Positions 8,459-16,461 of a DNA stretch of 42,686 nt are shown here, in pieces. The DNA comes from Planctomycetota bacterium (GTDB lineage: Bacteria > Planctomycetota > Planctomycetia > Gemmatales > Gemmataceae). The notes under the pieces were generated by a model. The model had not been told where the DNA came from and did no database searches. It worked only from the letters and a program-made list of their open reading frames with translations. Location of the stretch: contig JAJXWW010000093.1 in assembly GCA_021781415.1 (NCBI GenBank), forward strand, positions 1 through 42,686. The letters are read 5' to 3'. The position numbers were made by a program, and so were the translations under genes. Every line of letters starts with the position of its first letter. The stretch's first letter is position 1.

Positions 8459-9343
8459 ATGCTGATGCGACGTTCGGCGTCGGCCGTCCGCGTGTGGACG
8501 CCGGCCAAGGTGAATCTGTATCTCGAAGTGTTGGCCAAGCGAGCCGATGGCTATCACGAGTTGGCGACGCTGATGGCAGCCGTCAACTTATACGACACCC
8601 TGGAAATGTTCGAGAATGCGTCGGGAGAGACTACGCTGTGGTGCGACGATGCCGCGCTCTCGACCGGCCCCGAAAATCTCGTGTGTCGAGCCGTTGAACT
8701 GGCGCGGCACGAGTCCAGTCGCCGCGACGGGGTCGCGATTCGATTGTGGAAGCGCATTCCGATGGCTGCGGGATTGGCGGGCGGCTCCAGCGACGCCGCC
8801 GCCACGCTGGCCGGGTTGAATCGACTGTGGCGTCTAGGTTGGGATCGCGACAAGCTGATCCGGATGGGCGCTGTTCTTGGAAGCGATGTCTCGTTCTTTT
8901 TCGCCGGCTCCGCAGCATGGTGTACGGGGCGCGGCGAGCGCGTCGAGCCGCTGCGGCTAGGTCGAGCGCTCGATTTGGTCTTGGTTTCTCCCACCGTGGG
9001 GTTGTCCACGGCGGAGGTCTTTCGCGGCCTAACGGTTCCGACCGAGCCGCGCGACGGAGCGGCCGTTCGCCAGGCTGCGGCGTCGGGTGATGTGGAAGCA
9101 CTTGGCCGGTGTCTGCACAATCGTTTGCAGTCGGCGGCCGAGCGGTTGTGTCCCGAGGTGGCTGGATTGTGCGCCCGCCTCTCCAGTCTTGGGTCCGCGG
9201 GACAGCTGATGACGGGAAGCGGCAGCACCGTGATTGCCCTCTGCCGTAACCCTGGCGAAGCTCGGACCCTCGCACGCGCCCTGCACTCAGCACGGGATGA
9301 GCTGAACGGCGCGCGTGTCTTTGTCGTGCGTAGTTGCGATTGA
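8459..9343 (+). CDS. ispE: 4-diphosphocytidyl-2-C-methyl-D-erythritol kinase
   Basis: IspE phosphorylates CDP-ME at the 2-position in the MEP route to isoprenoids, in the cytoplasm. The 294-residue protein shows the GHMP-kinase signatures: PAKVNLYLEV near the N-terminus (catalytic Lys), the ATP loop PMAAGLAGGSSDAAATL with its Asp, and the C-terminal glycine motif LMTGSGSTVIAL. The open frame begins at 8390, but family alignment favours the ATG at 8459 or 8465. Neither has a strong ribosome site. spoVG follows after 29 bp, an order reminiscent of the ispE...spoVG neighbourhood of Firmicutes. ispF, two steps later in the pathway, lies about 15 kb away in this window. Confidence 0.95.
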   Translation: MLMRRSASAVRVWTPAKVNLYLEVLAKRADGYHELATLMAAVNLYDTLEMFENASGETTLWCDDAALSTGPENLVCRAVELARHESSRRDGVAIRLWKRIPMAAGLAGGSSDAAATLAGLNRLWRLGWDRDKLIRMGAVLGSDVSFFFAGSAAWCTGRGERVEPLRLGRALDLVLVSPTVGLSTAEVFRGLTVPTEPRDGAAVRQAAASGDVEALGRCLHNRLQSAAERLCPEVAGLCARLSSLGSAGQLMTGSGSTVIALCRNPGEARTLARALHSARDELNGARVFVVRSCD

Positions 9344-9372
9344 GTGTGCCACAGAAAAAAAGGAGAACAACT

Positions 9373-9948
9373 GTGGTTATCACCGAAGTTCGTATCAAAC
9401 TTATGGAAGACGGCAACGAGAACGAACGCCTCCAAGCGTTCTGCTCGGTGACGTTCGACGACGCCTATGTGGTGCGCGATCTCAAGATCATCGAAGGCAC
9501 CAAAGGTTCGTTCGTGGCCATGCCCAGCCGCAAATTGACGGATCGCTGTACCGGCTGCGGCTGCAAGAATCATCTGCGCGCCCGATTCTGCAACGCCTGT
9601 GGAAACAGACTCGACGAGGATCGCGCCACCCGCGATGCCGACGGTCGCGTCAAACTCCATGCCGACATCGCGCACCCGATCAATTCGGCTTGTCGCGAGG
9701 TCATCCAGAACGCCGTCCTCAAGGCGTTCCACATGGAAAAAGATCGCTCGAAACAGCCGGGGTACGTCTGTACTTACGACGATTACGACAGCGATTACGA
9801 CGCCGCCACCAGTTACACACAGATTGTCAGTGAGATGGCCGCGACGCGCGGCTATCGCACCAACGGCGGCGGTCGGAAAGAACAGGTGCCGCAGATGGTC
9901 GGCCACGAAGAGAAGCGCGCCGAAGGCTTCGGCGCGGGCATTCTGTAA
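9373..9948 (+). CDS. spoVG: SpoVG-family protein with a Cys-rich (zinc-ribbon-like) insert
   Basis: 191 residues from a GTG at 9373, preceded by AAAGGAGAA at ideal spacing. The SpoVG core is clear: MVITEVRIKL, then YVVRDLKIIEGTKGSFVAMPSRK, then DIAHPINSACREVIQNAVLKAFH. Between the last two blocks, where ordinary SpoVG has only a few residues, about 40 residues are inserted with Cys59, Cys62, Cys64, Cys73 and Cys76 (CTGCGC...FCNAC). This looks like a zinc ribbon. The C-terminal 70 residues (DYDSDYD, tyrosine-rich, then basic) are also beyond the usual length of 90-100. SpoVG proteins bind nucleic acid and regulate septation, virulence and metabolism. The insert should add a second metal-dependent binding surface, which is inference. 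It is probably co-transcribed with ispE. Confidence 0.88.
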   Translation: MVITEVRIKLMEDGNENERLQAFCSVTFDDAYVVRDLKIIEGTKGSFVAMPSRKLTDRCTGCGCKNHLRARFCNACGNRLDEDRATRDADGRVKLHADIAHPINSACREVIQNAVLKAFHMEKDRSKQPGYVCTYDDYDSDYDAATSYTQIVSEMAATRGYRTNGGGRKEQVPQMVGHEEKRAEGFGAGIL

Positions 9949-9976
9949 CCCGTCCATCCCGCTTCCGTCTGATCCA

Positions 9977-10025
9977 CCGTTTGCGGTTTCTCGCGCTCCC
10001 ACACGAAGCGAGAGACCGCAAACGG
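9977..10025 (+). terminator. Hairpin terminator after spoVG
   Basis: An 18-bp stem with arms 9977-9994 and 10008-10025, perfect except for one G-U pair, closes a 13-base loop. It is followed by ATTTCTCCTC, which is not a strict T-run. It begins 28 bases after the spoVG stop and lies before the next gene, as expected for a transcription end or a 3' stabilising structure. Confidence 0.65.
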
Positions 10026-10074
10026 ATTTCTCCTCGCGCGCCTCTCTTCTTCTTTCAATCCAAGGAACCCTCCG

Positions 10075-10653
10075 ATGCGAAGGTGGTCCGCACTTTTCTT
10101 CGGCATCCTGATGTGCCTCTCCACCAGCGCGTCCGCCGATGTGCCGCCTTTCCCTTCTGGAAACGGGGAGCCGCGCGCCTCCGAAACACCCGTGGTTGTC
10201 GTGCCCGGTAAGCCGGATGACCCACAAATGTACCTTCGCTTTCCTCACGGTCTCTGGCGAAACTTGCGCGCCGATGCCGCCTCCGAACGCCCTTCCCGCT
10301 GGCATGCATTCGCTTCGCCGCATCGCTCGATGGCGATCGTCGGCGTGGCCCTGACGCTGACGTTCTCCTTGGCCGGTGTATGGGTCATTCGTGGAGACCG
10401 GAGACGCAAAATCGGCGGAGTTCTCTTCCTTTTGATTGCGGTGGGATTTGTCGGCATCAGCGGCTGTCCGTGGGTTAATCCCGATCCCTCTTTCACTTTT
10501 TACGACGAACGACTCTCCGCGCCAGTTTGCCAAGACGATGGGTCGCTTAAAGGCGAAGCTTTGCTGGAAAAGGAATCCAATCGTTCGGCCATCGAGATTG
10601 TCGTTCCGCCCAAGGAATTGTTGTCATTCACTCAAGTGCGGAGCGGGAGCTGA
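10075..10653 (+). CDS. Small membrane protein with signal peptide, paralogue 1
   Basis: 192 residues. An N-terminal signal peptide (MRRWSALFFGILMCLSTSASAD) is followed by a proline-rich segment beginning VPPFP. Two hydrophobic segments near 85-108 and 118-136 follow, then a C-terminal beta-rich tail ending with the stretch AIEIVVPPKELL. The downstream gene has the same plan: signal peptide, 'DVP' start of the mature part, two membrane spans, and a tail with a 'xxLIVPxK' strand. The two are distant tandem paralogues. AAGGAA precedes the start. The stop is 3 bases before the next ATG, which suggests translational coupling. The family is not recognised. Confidence 0.7.
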   Translation: MRRWSALFFGILMCLSTSASADVPPFPSGNGEPRASETPVVVVPGKPDDPQMYLRFPHGLWRNLRADAASERPSRWHAFASPHRSMAIVGVALTLTFSLAGVWVIRGDRRRKIGGVLFLLIAVGFVGISGCPWVNPDPSFTFYDERLSAPVCQDDGSLKGEALLEKESNRSAIEIVVPPKELLSFTQVRSGS

Positions 10654-10656
10654 GAC

Positions 10657-11190
10657 ATGAAGCGAATGCTGGCTTTGGCCTTTCTGTTGTCGATCGCATC
10701 TTGGGCGAGCGGAGACGTTCCCGGCTTCGGCCCACGACCGCGCCGCCCTCTTCCCCAACATCCCTCGAACGCCGTGCCACTCTCACTCGAAGCCGGCGCG
10801 AACGACCAACCGCCACGTCTGCTGATTCCCAGGGCACTCCTCGAACGCGCCAAGACACGCAAGAGCAAGGGCGTCGGCTCCCTACCTGGAGCGACATCGT
10901 TCTTCGCGATCGTGGCGCTGACTCTGTGCGGTCTTTGCGTCGTCGGATTCCGAGGACGCAGCCGCGCCGTTGCATTAGGGATGCTCGGTGTCTTCCTCGC
11001 GGGAGGAATCGGTGTGTCGATACTGATGGCCGCGCCACCGTCTACGCCGCAAAAGATGCCTTTGCCCTCGGGCATGGATAAATCGCTCCGCATGAATGGC
11101 GTGCGAGTGGAGATTAGCGACCAAGGCGATACGTTTCGTCTGATTGTGCCAGCAAAGCGCTGGGCGGAGTATGGCAAACGATTGCCTTGA
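10657..11190 (+). CDS. Small membrane protein with signal peptide, paralogue 2
   Basis: 177 residues with signal peptide MKRMLALAFLLSIASWASGD, a proline/arginine-rich segment (VPGFGPRPRRPLP), two hydrophobic segments near 85-103 and 108-126, and the C-terminal strand FRLIVPAKRWAEYG. The layout parallels the preceding gene. It starts 3 bases after that gene's stop. No enzymatic motif is visible and no family is recognised. A membrane-anchored protein with two short extracytoplasmic parts is the most that can be said. Confidence 0.7.
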   Translation: MKRMLALAFLLSIASWASGDVPGFGPRPRRPLPQHPSNAVPLSLEAGANDQPPRLLIPRALLERAKTRKSKGVGSLPGATSFFAIVALTLCGLCVVGFRGRSRAVALGMLGVFLAGGIGVSILMAAPPSTPQKMPLPSGMDKSLRMNGVRVEISDQGDTFRLIVPAKRWAEYGKRLP

Positions 11191-11487
11191 GAAAATGTTT
11201 GTGGGCTTTTGGTTTTTTTGTGAGAATCGCTGGTTTTGCCTCCGGAGTCTGGTACACTCTGGGCCGACCTGGCCCCCCGCCCGGCTCCCCGTCCTCGCCC
11301 TCCGGTCAAAGATGCGCTATCCACGCTCAAATTGCCGGCCGGCCTGGAGATCGGCCCAAGCCTCATTCTGAAGCCCGTGCCACCCGCTAACTATGTGACG
11401 TTGATCGTTCCCAAGTCGATCGTGCTGGAGCGGGAGAAAGACGGCAAGGACAAGGAAACAACTCCACGAGACAAGCGCGCGCGCTAA
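11187..11487 (+). pseudogene. Possible frameshifted third paralogue of the small membrane protein family
   Basis: A TTG at 11187 overlapping the previous stop opens a frame that reads like a signal peptide (RKCLWAFGFFVRIAGFASG). A different frame, open from a TTG at 11236 to the TAA at 11485-11487, carries ADLAPRPAPRPRPPVKD followed by ANYVTLIVPKSIVLERE. These match the proline-rich start and the 'LIVPxK' tail of the two upstream paralogues, but the two membrane spans are missing. A shift between the frames, possibly near the T-run at 11213-11219, would join them. Alternatively a short intact protein starts at 11236. The TAA is one base before the ATG of the next gene. Confidence 0.4.
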
Positions 11488-11488
11488 C

Positions 11489-12505
11489 ATGAGCAACATC
11501 GCCAGCCTCGATATTGCCTCCGTTCGCGGTGCGAATGCCGTGCCGTGGCGGTTTGTCTGCGCCGCGCTGTCGTTGGCTCTAGCGGCCGCGCTGTTGGCCG
11601 GATGGGTGCCGATTCGCTTTTCCATCGTCACCGTCTTCCTGTTCGCGGGGCCGCACAATTGGCTCGAATTTCGCTATTTCCTCACGCGGCTGCCGGCGCG
11701 CTGGGGTCGCTTGCGCGGCTTCTTCTTGCTCGCCTTCACCGGCATTCTTGGACTGACAGCCGGATTCGCTGCCCTGTGGTGGCTGGCCGGCGGCGATACC
11801 ATCTCCGCCGATCTGCTCGACCTCGGTTACGCGCTGCTCAACACTTTGCTGATGTTGTGGATCGCTTTACTCGTCCATCAGCGCAGCCGGCAGAACCCGC
11901 GCCGCGATTGGGGATGGATCTGGCCGGCCGCCTTTGGACTGATCGCGTTGGCCTGGCTGATGCCGCCGCAGTGGTCGTTGGCTCTGGTCTATCTGCATCC
12001 ATTGATGGCATTTTGGCTGCTCGACCGCGAACTGCGCCGCAGTCGGCCGCAATGGCGACCGGCGTTTCATCTCTGTTTACTTTGTCTACCGCTGTTTCTG
12101 ATCGCCCTCTGGTGGCGTTTGGCCGATGCGCCGCCCTTGCCCGGAGACGATGAATTATCAAAACGCATCGCCCAACATGCCGGAGCGGGGGTCGCGCCGT
12201 TCGCGTCGCATCTGTTGGTGTCCACGCATACCTTCTTGGAGATGCTGCACTACGGCGTTTGGGTATTGGCCATTCCCACGATCGGTTTGCATTCCGCTCC
12301 GTGGCGGCTACAGACCGTCCCGCTGGCCCGACGGTCGCGGAAATGGCATTGGGGGGTGACGGCGTTCCTGGGTGCTTCGCTTGCCGTGGTCCTGGTCCTG
12401 TGGGGCTGCTTTCTCGCCGACTACACGACCACGCGCACCGTCTATTTCGTCGCCGCGCTGGCCCACGTCTTCGCCGAGGTGCCGTTCCTGCTCCGCGCGC
12501 TGTAA
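11489..12505 (+). CDS. Polytopic membrane protein with conserved-looking histidine motifs
   Basis: 338 residues with about eight hydrophobic segments and no signal peptide cleavage site. Polar residues sit at membrane edges in suggestive groups: GPHNWLEFRYFLTRLP near 55-70, HPLMAFWLLDREL near 170, HTFLEMLHYGVW near 250, and HVFAEVPFLLRAL at the C-terminus. Four spaced histidine motifs in a membrane protein could bind a metal, as in membrane oxygenases, but I cannot assign a family. The gene starts one base after the preceding stop and is followed after 17 bases by another membrane protein gene. The two probably form one transcription unit. Confidence 0.7.
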   Translation: MSNIASLDIASVRGANAVPWRFVCAALSLALAAALLAGWVPIRFSIVTVFLFAGPHNWLEFRYFLTRLPARWGRLRGFFLLAFTGILGLTAGFAALWWLAGGDTISADLLDLGYALLNTLLMLWIALLVHQRSRQNPRRDWGWIWPAAFGLIALAWLMPPQWSLALVYLHPLMAFWLLDRELRRSRPQWRPAFHLCLLCLPLFLIALWWRLADAPPLPGDDELSKRIAQHAGAGVAPFASHLLVSTHTFLEMLHYGVWVLAIPTIGLHSAPWRLQTVPLARRSRKWHWGVTAFLGASLAVVLVLWGCFLADYTTTRTVYFVAALAHVFAEVPFLLRAL

Positions 12506-12522
12506 CCGACACGGAGGCCGAC

Positions 12523-12915
12523 GTGACACCCCAGGAACTGTGGCGATTCTTCCCGGTGGGCTATCTTCTTACCATCTCGATTGAGATACCCATCTTGCTT
12601 GTGGGTCTGTCGCGCCGGCATTCGTGGATGGTCCGCTTGTTCGCGGGTGTCTGGCTGACGGCCTGCACCTACCCCATCGTCGTCTTGGTATTGCCCTTGT
12701 ACTTCGATCTGGAATCGCATCGCCCACTGTATCTCGCGGTAGCCGAGACATTTGCGCCGGTCGCGGAATGCACGCTATTCTGGGCGGCGTTCGGCTCGCG
12801 GCAAGAATGGGGTCGGCGTTCGATGGCGCGCGATCTCCTTGCCGTCACGTTGGCGAACCTGGCCTCGTTCGGCGTCGGAGAATGGCTGTATCGGTGGGGT
12901 TGGCTCGAAACATAA
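12523..12915 (+). CDS. Small four-span membrane protein
   Basis: 130 residues from a GTG at 12523 with ACGGAGG just upstream. The longer open frame from 12259 overlaps the previous gene and has no such site. There are four hydrophobic segments (about 9-27, 33-57, 68-88, 100-120). Features include TPQELWRFFPVGYLLTISIE at the start, ESHRPLYLAVAETFAPVAEC in the middle and an acidic/aromatic end GEWLYRWGWLET. No family is recognised. It lies in the same unit as the preceding histidine-rich membrane protein, so the two may form a complex; this is inference. Confidence 0.65.
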   Translation: MTPQELWRFFPVGYLLTISIEIPILLVGLSRRHSWMVRLFAGVWLTACTYPIVVLVLPLYFDLESHRPLYLAVAETFAPVAECTLFWAAFGSRQEWGRRSMARDLLAVTLANLASFGVGEWLYRWGWLET

Positions 12916-12968
12916 CCGTTTCGGCTCCGATATCGTCGGCAGCGCTCCCGGTATCCGATTGCGTGACC

Positions 12969-15900
12969 TCATGGACGATTCGACTCTTCGACACGGCTGC
13001 TCTCCAGCCACGACAAATACTGTTGCGCGACACGGCGCGAGTCGAAGTCCAAGCCTTCGCCACGGGCAGATGCCGTCTCGTTTTTCCAGAGCGATAGGGC
13101 TTGGCGAAAGGCGACTTCCGCCTCGTCGCCGTCTCCCTGCTCCAGGGCCAGCAGCCCTCGAAGCACGATCGTGTCCGCTTCCTTTCGCAAGGCGAACGAG
13201 AACTCCTGCAAACGCTCGTGGAAGGTGTGACGTTGGCCGGCGCGGACGATCAGATCGCAGACGTTCTTGGCGTCGCTCGGATCGTTTAGGATACGTTCGC
13301 CGATGATCTCGGCCATAATCTCGCGGAGGCCCATTGAGGTCGGGCCGGACGGCATGCGGGTCATCGAGTCGCTCATGTCGCCGCATTCCGCCCGAGCCCG
13401 CTCATAATTGCCCAGAGATGCCTCGGCCTGAATGCGCAACAGGTGGTACACACCGCGTAAAGTGGCTTGTTGCTCCGGCCCCGTCCAATCCAGAACCTTC
13501 TGCGCTTGCCCGGTCTTCAGCAATAATTCCAACTCGAGAGACATGCCCTGCTTGCCAAATGCGGATATATCGGATTCCAATAGTAGTTCGAGAGCCTTGC
13601 TCGCCAGCCCTTCCCGGCTCGCCTTGGCCGCTCGGTCGGCGACATTCCACCCCGCCGAGGCCACCAGAAAGCCGTACTCGCGGGTCTCGATAGCCTTGGC
13701 CGTGCGCGACACGCCCTCTCGAAGCGAGGCGACCCGTTCGAGATAGCGCGAGACGCTTTCGCCCGGATCGGGGCCAGCCTTTTGGGCGAGATCGGCGTAC
13801 GCGCGCAGATGTTTGAGGGACAGATCGAGAAATCCCATATCCCGATACAGTAAGTACAAATCGAGGTGGGCCGCCGAATAATCGGGCTTGAGGAGGACCG
13901 CTCGGTTCAAGGCGGTACACGCTTGACACCGGCGTAGATGCCCCAGTTCCGTCCACTGCTCGCTCCACAGACGTTCGCGCGTGTTTTGCAGCAAGCGCAG
14001 GTAGCACTCGCCAAGCACCAGGTAAGCTTGGGCTGCCTCGGGGTTGATCGACAAGGCGCGCCGGGCCGCCCGAATCGCCAAATACAGTGAGACGGGAGAC
14101 GTATCGTCTTGAGCGTGAAAGAAGCGCATTTTCCAAGCGTGAGACAAACGATCGATGACGGGCAGCGAGGCGTACTCTCGGTCGGCGCTGGGCACGAGAG
14201 GATCAACCAAGGCCAATCGCTGCCGTGCCTCGACGAGAGACGTGAAATCGCGCCAGCCGGAAGCCGAGCCGAGAAGGGCGGCGACCTGGCAATTGTCCCA
14301 CAAGAGCTGATGGCGTTCCGGAGCGGAGCGTGCCAAAACGTCGGCTCGTCGTAGATGCAGGGTGGCTTCTTCCTGTTCGAGAAGCCGGCGCGGCACCGGC
14401 TTCCAAAACGCTTCCCACCACAATCGTGCTTCCGGCTCGCGCACGGATGCCTCGCCCGGCGCGCGCGCGTCGAGATCGGGGTGAAAAGCCAAACGATCGA
14501 GATTTAAACCTCTGCTCTCGGTCGGCTTCGAGGAAGGATGCGCCGGATCGTGCCATGCGAACACGGCCAAGTAACCTTCCAAGTGTAGCAGCGACCATTG
14601 CCGGGATTCGTGGAACAGAGCGCCCATCGTCGCCAAGAATCGAGCGCGGTTGGCGTCGTAAACGATGACGCGATCGATTCCCAAGCTCCGAAGACGGGCC
14701 AACGTGTCTGGGTCGGACGTTCGATCGTTTTGCAATGCCAAGGTCAGATCGGGGTCGCGCACACTCCTTACTTGAGGGCAAAACCAGGCGAATGCGTAAA
14801 CGCTTTCGGGAGAGAGGTGCAGGGTCAAAGGCTGAGAATCGCCTTGCTTCGGCTTCACCCATTCGCCGACGGCCACCGCGCCATCCACCAAGGATGGAGG
14901 CGTGTCGATATTCCACCGGCGCGGCTCGAAAGGAGGCGATTGAAGCCATCCCGGCCAAGCCAATACGGGCAGCAAAAGAAGTAACGGAACCGCCAGCGCG
15001 CGACAGATCCAGGACGCGCGCCGCCAAGCATTTTTTTGGGCCGAATCGGCTTGAAGACGCCGAATCAAGAAATCCCGTGCGTTCCAAGCCAGAACCGGGC
15101 CAGCGACAATGGCAAAGAATGGAACCGTCCGCACCTGCAAGATGCTCAGGAGCGTCAGACCGAGCCAGGGCAAGAAGCGCTGCCACGACCAGTGGGCGGA
15201 ATTGCCGACGAAAGAAAGTAACGACAACGCCAGCAAGGCATAGTACGCTAACCCGGCCGGCGTGAGGGCGCGACCGGCGAGATAGGCTCGTTCGAAGGGC
15301 GAGGTCACTTGCTCGTAGAGTAGCCCGTTCGGGGACATTCCCGGAAGCCCCGCCGACGCCAACTCTGCCGGAAGGGCGAATGCCCCGGCAAAGCGAGGAT
15401 TGAGCAAACACGCCGCCGACAAGAGTGCCCAGACGCCCCCGCGCGCTCGGAGGAGTTTCCACCAGTCTCCGTCGCCACCATCTCTCCCAGAGGCGCGATC
15501 CAGCACTTGCCCCAACCAAACCAGGGCAACGACGCCCAGTCCCAGTACGAACCAGCGATCCACGTTCACCCAGAGAACGAACAAGACGAAAAGGCGCAGC
15601 GGAGAACGAGGCCTGTCTCGTCCCTCCGACGCGATGTCGGAAGATACAAATAAGATAGCTAAAGCAAGAAATAAATAGGAGAGCGCGACCGGCTGGAGCA
15701 ATAGGCGTTCTCCGGTCGTCAGGATCGCCAACGCCGCGCAGCATGCCCCCAGCCATTGTTCGCTTCCCGTTCGTGTCAGCCGAAACAGACACAAAGCCAA
15801 TGCGACGACAACGAACGCCTTCGTCAACACCAGGCCAGTTTCCCCCGTCGTCGAATAGAGAACGTACCCCATGAGATCGTAGAGCCACGAGGGGTTAGCC

Positions 15901-16193
15901 GGAACGCCGGATGCAATCGGGTCGGCCAGACCCAGGGCGAATTGACCGTGCGCGAGCGAGCGTCCACGCGCGAGGTGCATCCAGACATCGCTATTGCGCG
16001 CTGCCGAGGATGCGAGAAGAAACGCCAGAATTGCGACGAGAATCATCCAGAACCCCCGTCCGGCTCGCGACTCCTCTCGATCGGTCGGAACCTCTCGAAA
16101 GGGCGCGAGGGGCAGCGAGGAAGGGAGATCGGTCTGAATCATCGGCGACGGCACGGGCGCGAGGGGGTACGCATGTTCGTCGGACGGAGCCAT
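12969..16193 (-). CDS. Large membrane protein (GT-C-like N-terminus) with TPR C-terminus
   Basis: 1074 residues. After a proline-rich cytoplasmic start, the first membrane span is followed by NSDVWMHLARGRSLAHGQF and NPSWLYDLMGY. This pattern (Asp-x-Trp-x-His-Leu, then a tryptophan-rich loop) recurs in bacterial GT-C-like polytopic proteins. About ten to twelve spans fill residues 45-420. A soluble part resembling the usual periplasmic domain follows to about 600, then helical repeats with TPR character (PEAAQAYLVLGECYLRLL near 730) to the end. A role in surface polysaccharide or protein glycosylation is possible but unproven. GGAGG precedes the ATG at good distance. It is separated from the upstream gene by a family B repeat. 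Confidence 0.75.
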   Translation of the reverse strand: MAPSDEHAYPLAPVPSPMIQTDLPSSLPLAPFREVPTDREESRAGRGFWMILVAILAFLLASSAARNSDVWMHLARGRSLAHGQFALGLADPIASGVPANPSWLYDLMGYVLYSTTGETGLVLTKAFVVVALALCLFRLTRTGSEQWLGACCAALAILTTGERLLLQPVALSYLFLALAILFVSSDIASEGRDRPRSPLRLFVLFVLWVNVDRWFVLGLGVVALVWLGQVLDRASGRDGGDGDWWKLLRARGGVWALLSAACLLNPRFAGAFALPAELASAGLPGMSPNGLLYEQVTSPFERAYLAGRALTPAGLAYYALLALSLLSFVGNSAHWSWQRFLPWLGLTLLSILQVRTVPFFAIVAGPVLAWNARDFLIRRLQADSAQKNAWRRASWICRALAVPLLLLLPVLAWPGWLQSPPFEPRRWNIDTPPSLVDGAVAVGEWVKPKQGDSQPLTLHLSPESVYAFAWFCPQVRSVRDPDLTLALQNDRTSDPDTLARLRSLGIDRVIVYDANRARFLATMGALFHESRQWSLLHLEGYLAVFAWHDPAHPSSKPTESRGLNLDRLAFHPDLDARAPGEASVREPEARLWWEAFWKPVPRRLLEQEEATLHLRRADVLARSAPERHQLLWDNCQVAALLGSASGWRDFTSLVEARQRLALVDPLVPSADREYASLPVIDRLSHAWKMRFFHAQDDTSPVSLYLAIRAARRALSINPEAAQAYLVLGECYLRLLQNTRERLWSEQWTELGHLRRCQACTALNRAVLLKPDYSAAHLDLYLLYRDMGFLDLSLKHLRAYADLAQKAGPDPGESVSRYLERVASLREGVSRTAKAIETREYGFLVASAGWNVADRAAKASREGLASKALELLLESDISAFGKQGMSLELELLLKTGQAQKVLDWTGPEQQATLRGVYHLLRIQAEASLGNYERARAECGDMSDSMTRMPSGPTSMGLREIMAEIIGERILNDPSDAKNVCDLIVRAGQRHTFHERLQEFSFALRKEADTIVLRGLLALEQGDGDEAEVAFRQALSLWKNETASARGEGLDFDSRRVAQQYLSWLESSRVEESNRP

Positions 16194-16307
16194 TGGAACC
16201 TCCGTGAGGAATGAATCGTCGCTGAGTACGGAATTATGCGAGTAGGAAACAACTTATTTATATGAGAGAATGATGAAAGGGTCAATCGGGAAGCGAGTCG
16301 GCCTTGG

Positions 16308-16412
16308 GTGGGAAGTTCGCGTATCCACGTTCCGCCGCTCCACGGCGCATCCAACGGATCGCAGAGGGGCCGCACGCCCGTCCCCAAGCGGAGCGTGGGT
16401 ACGAGAACTCTT
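16308..16412. repeat. Second copy of inverted repeat family B
   Basis: The central part, 16328-16380 (CGTTCCGCCGCTCCACGG and following), aligns with about 4032-4083 at roughly four of five bases. The right end GGAGCGTGGGTACGAGAA (16390-16407) matches the right arm at 4096-4112, while the left arm is degenerate here. It lies in the 268-base gap between the TPR membrane protein start and the phosphopantetheinyl transferase stop. Confidence 0.65.
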
Positions 16413-16461
16413 TTCTCCTTCTTCCTCCACGCTCTCCTACTCTACTGGTGAGCAATCTGGG

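Noticed and set aside
7327..8538. 403-residue version of the second DUF4058 gene
   Set aside because: The extra 142 residues lie antisense to the ispE start and intergenic DNA and are absent from copy 1. The equivalent ATG at 8112 has a good ribosome site.
9334..9372. ATG-like upstream start for spoVG
   Set aside because: Family alignment and AAAGGAGAA place the start at the GTG at 9373; the upstream part overlaps the ispE stop.
8554..10533. 659-residue minus-strand frame opposite ispE and spoVG
   Set aside because: It is a GC-rich antisense shadow of two well-identified genes, with no domain-like sequence.
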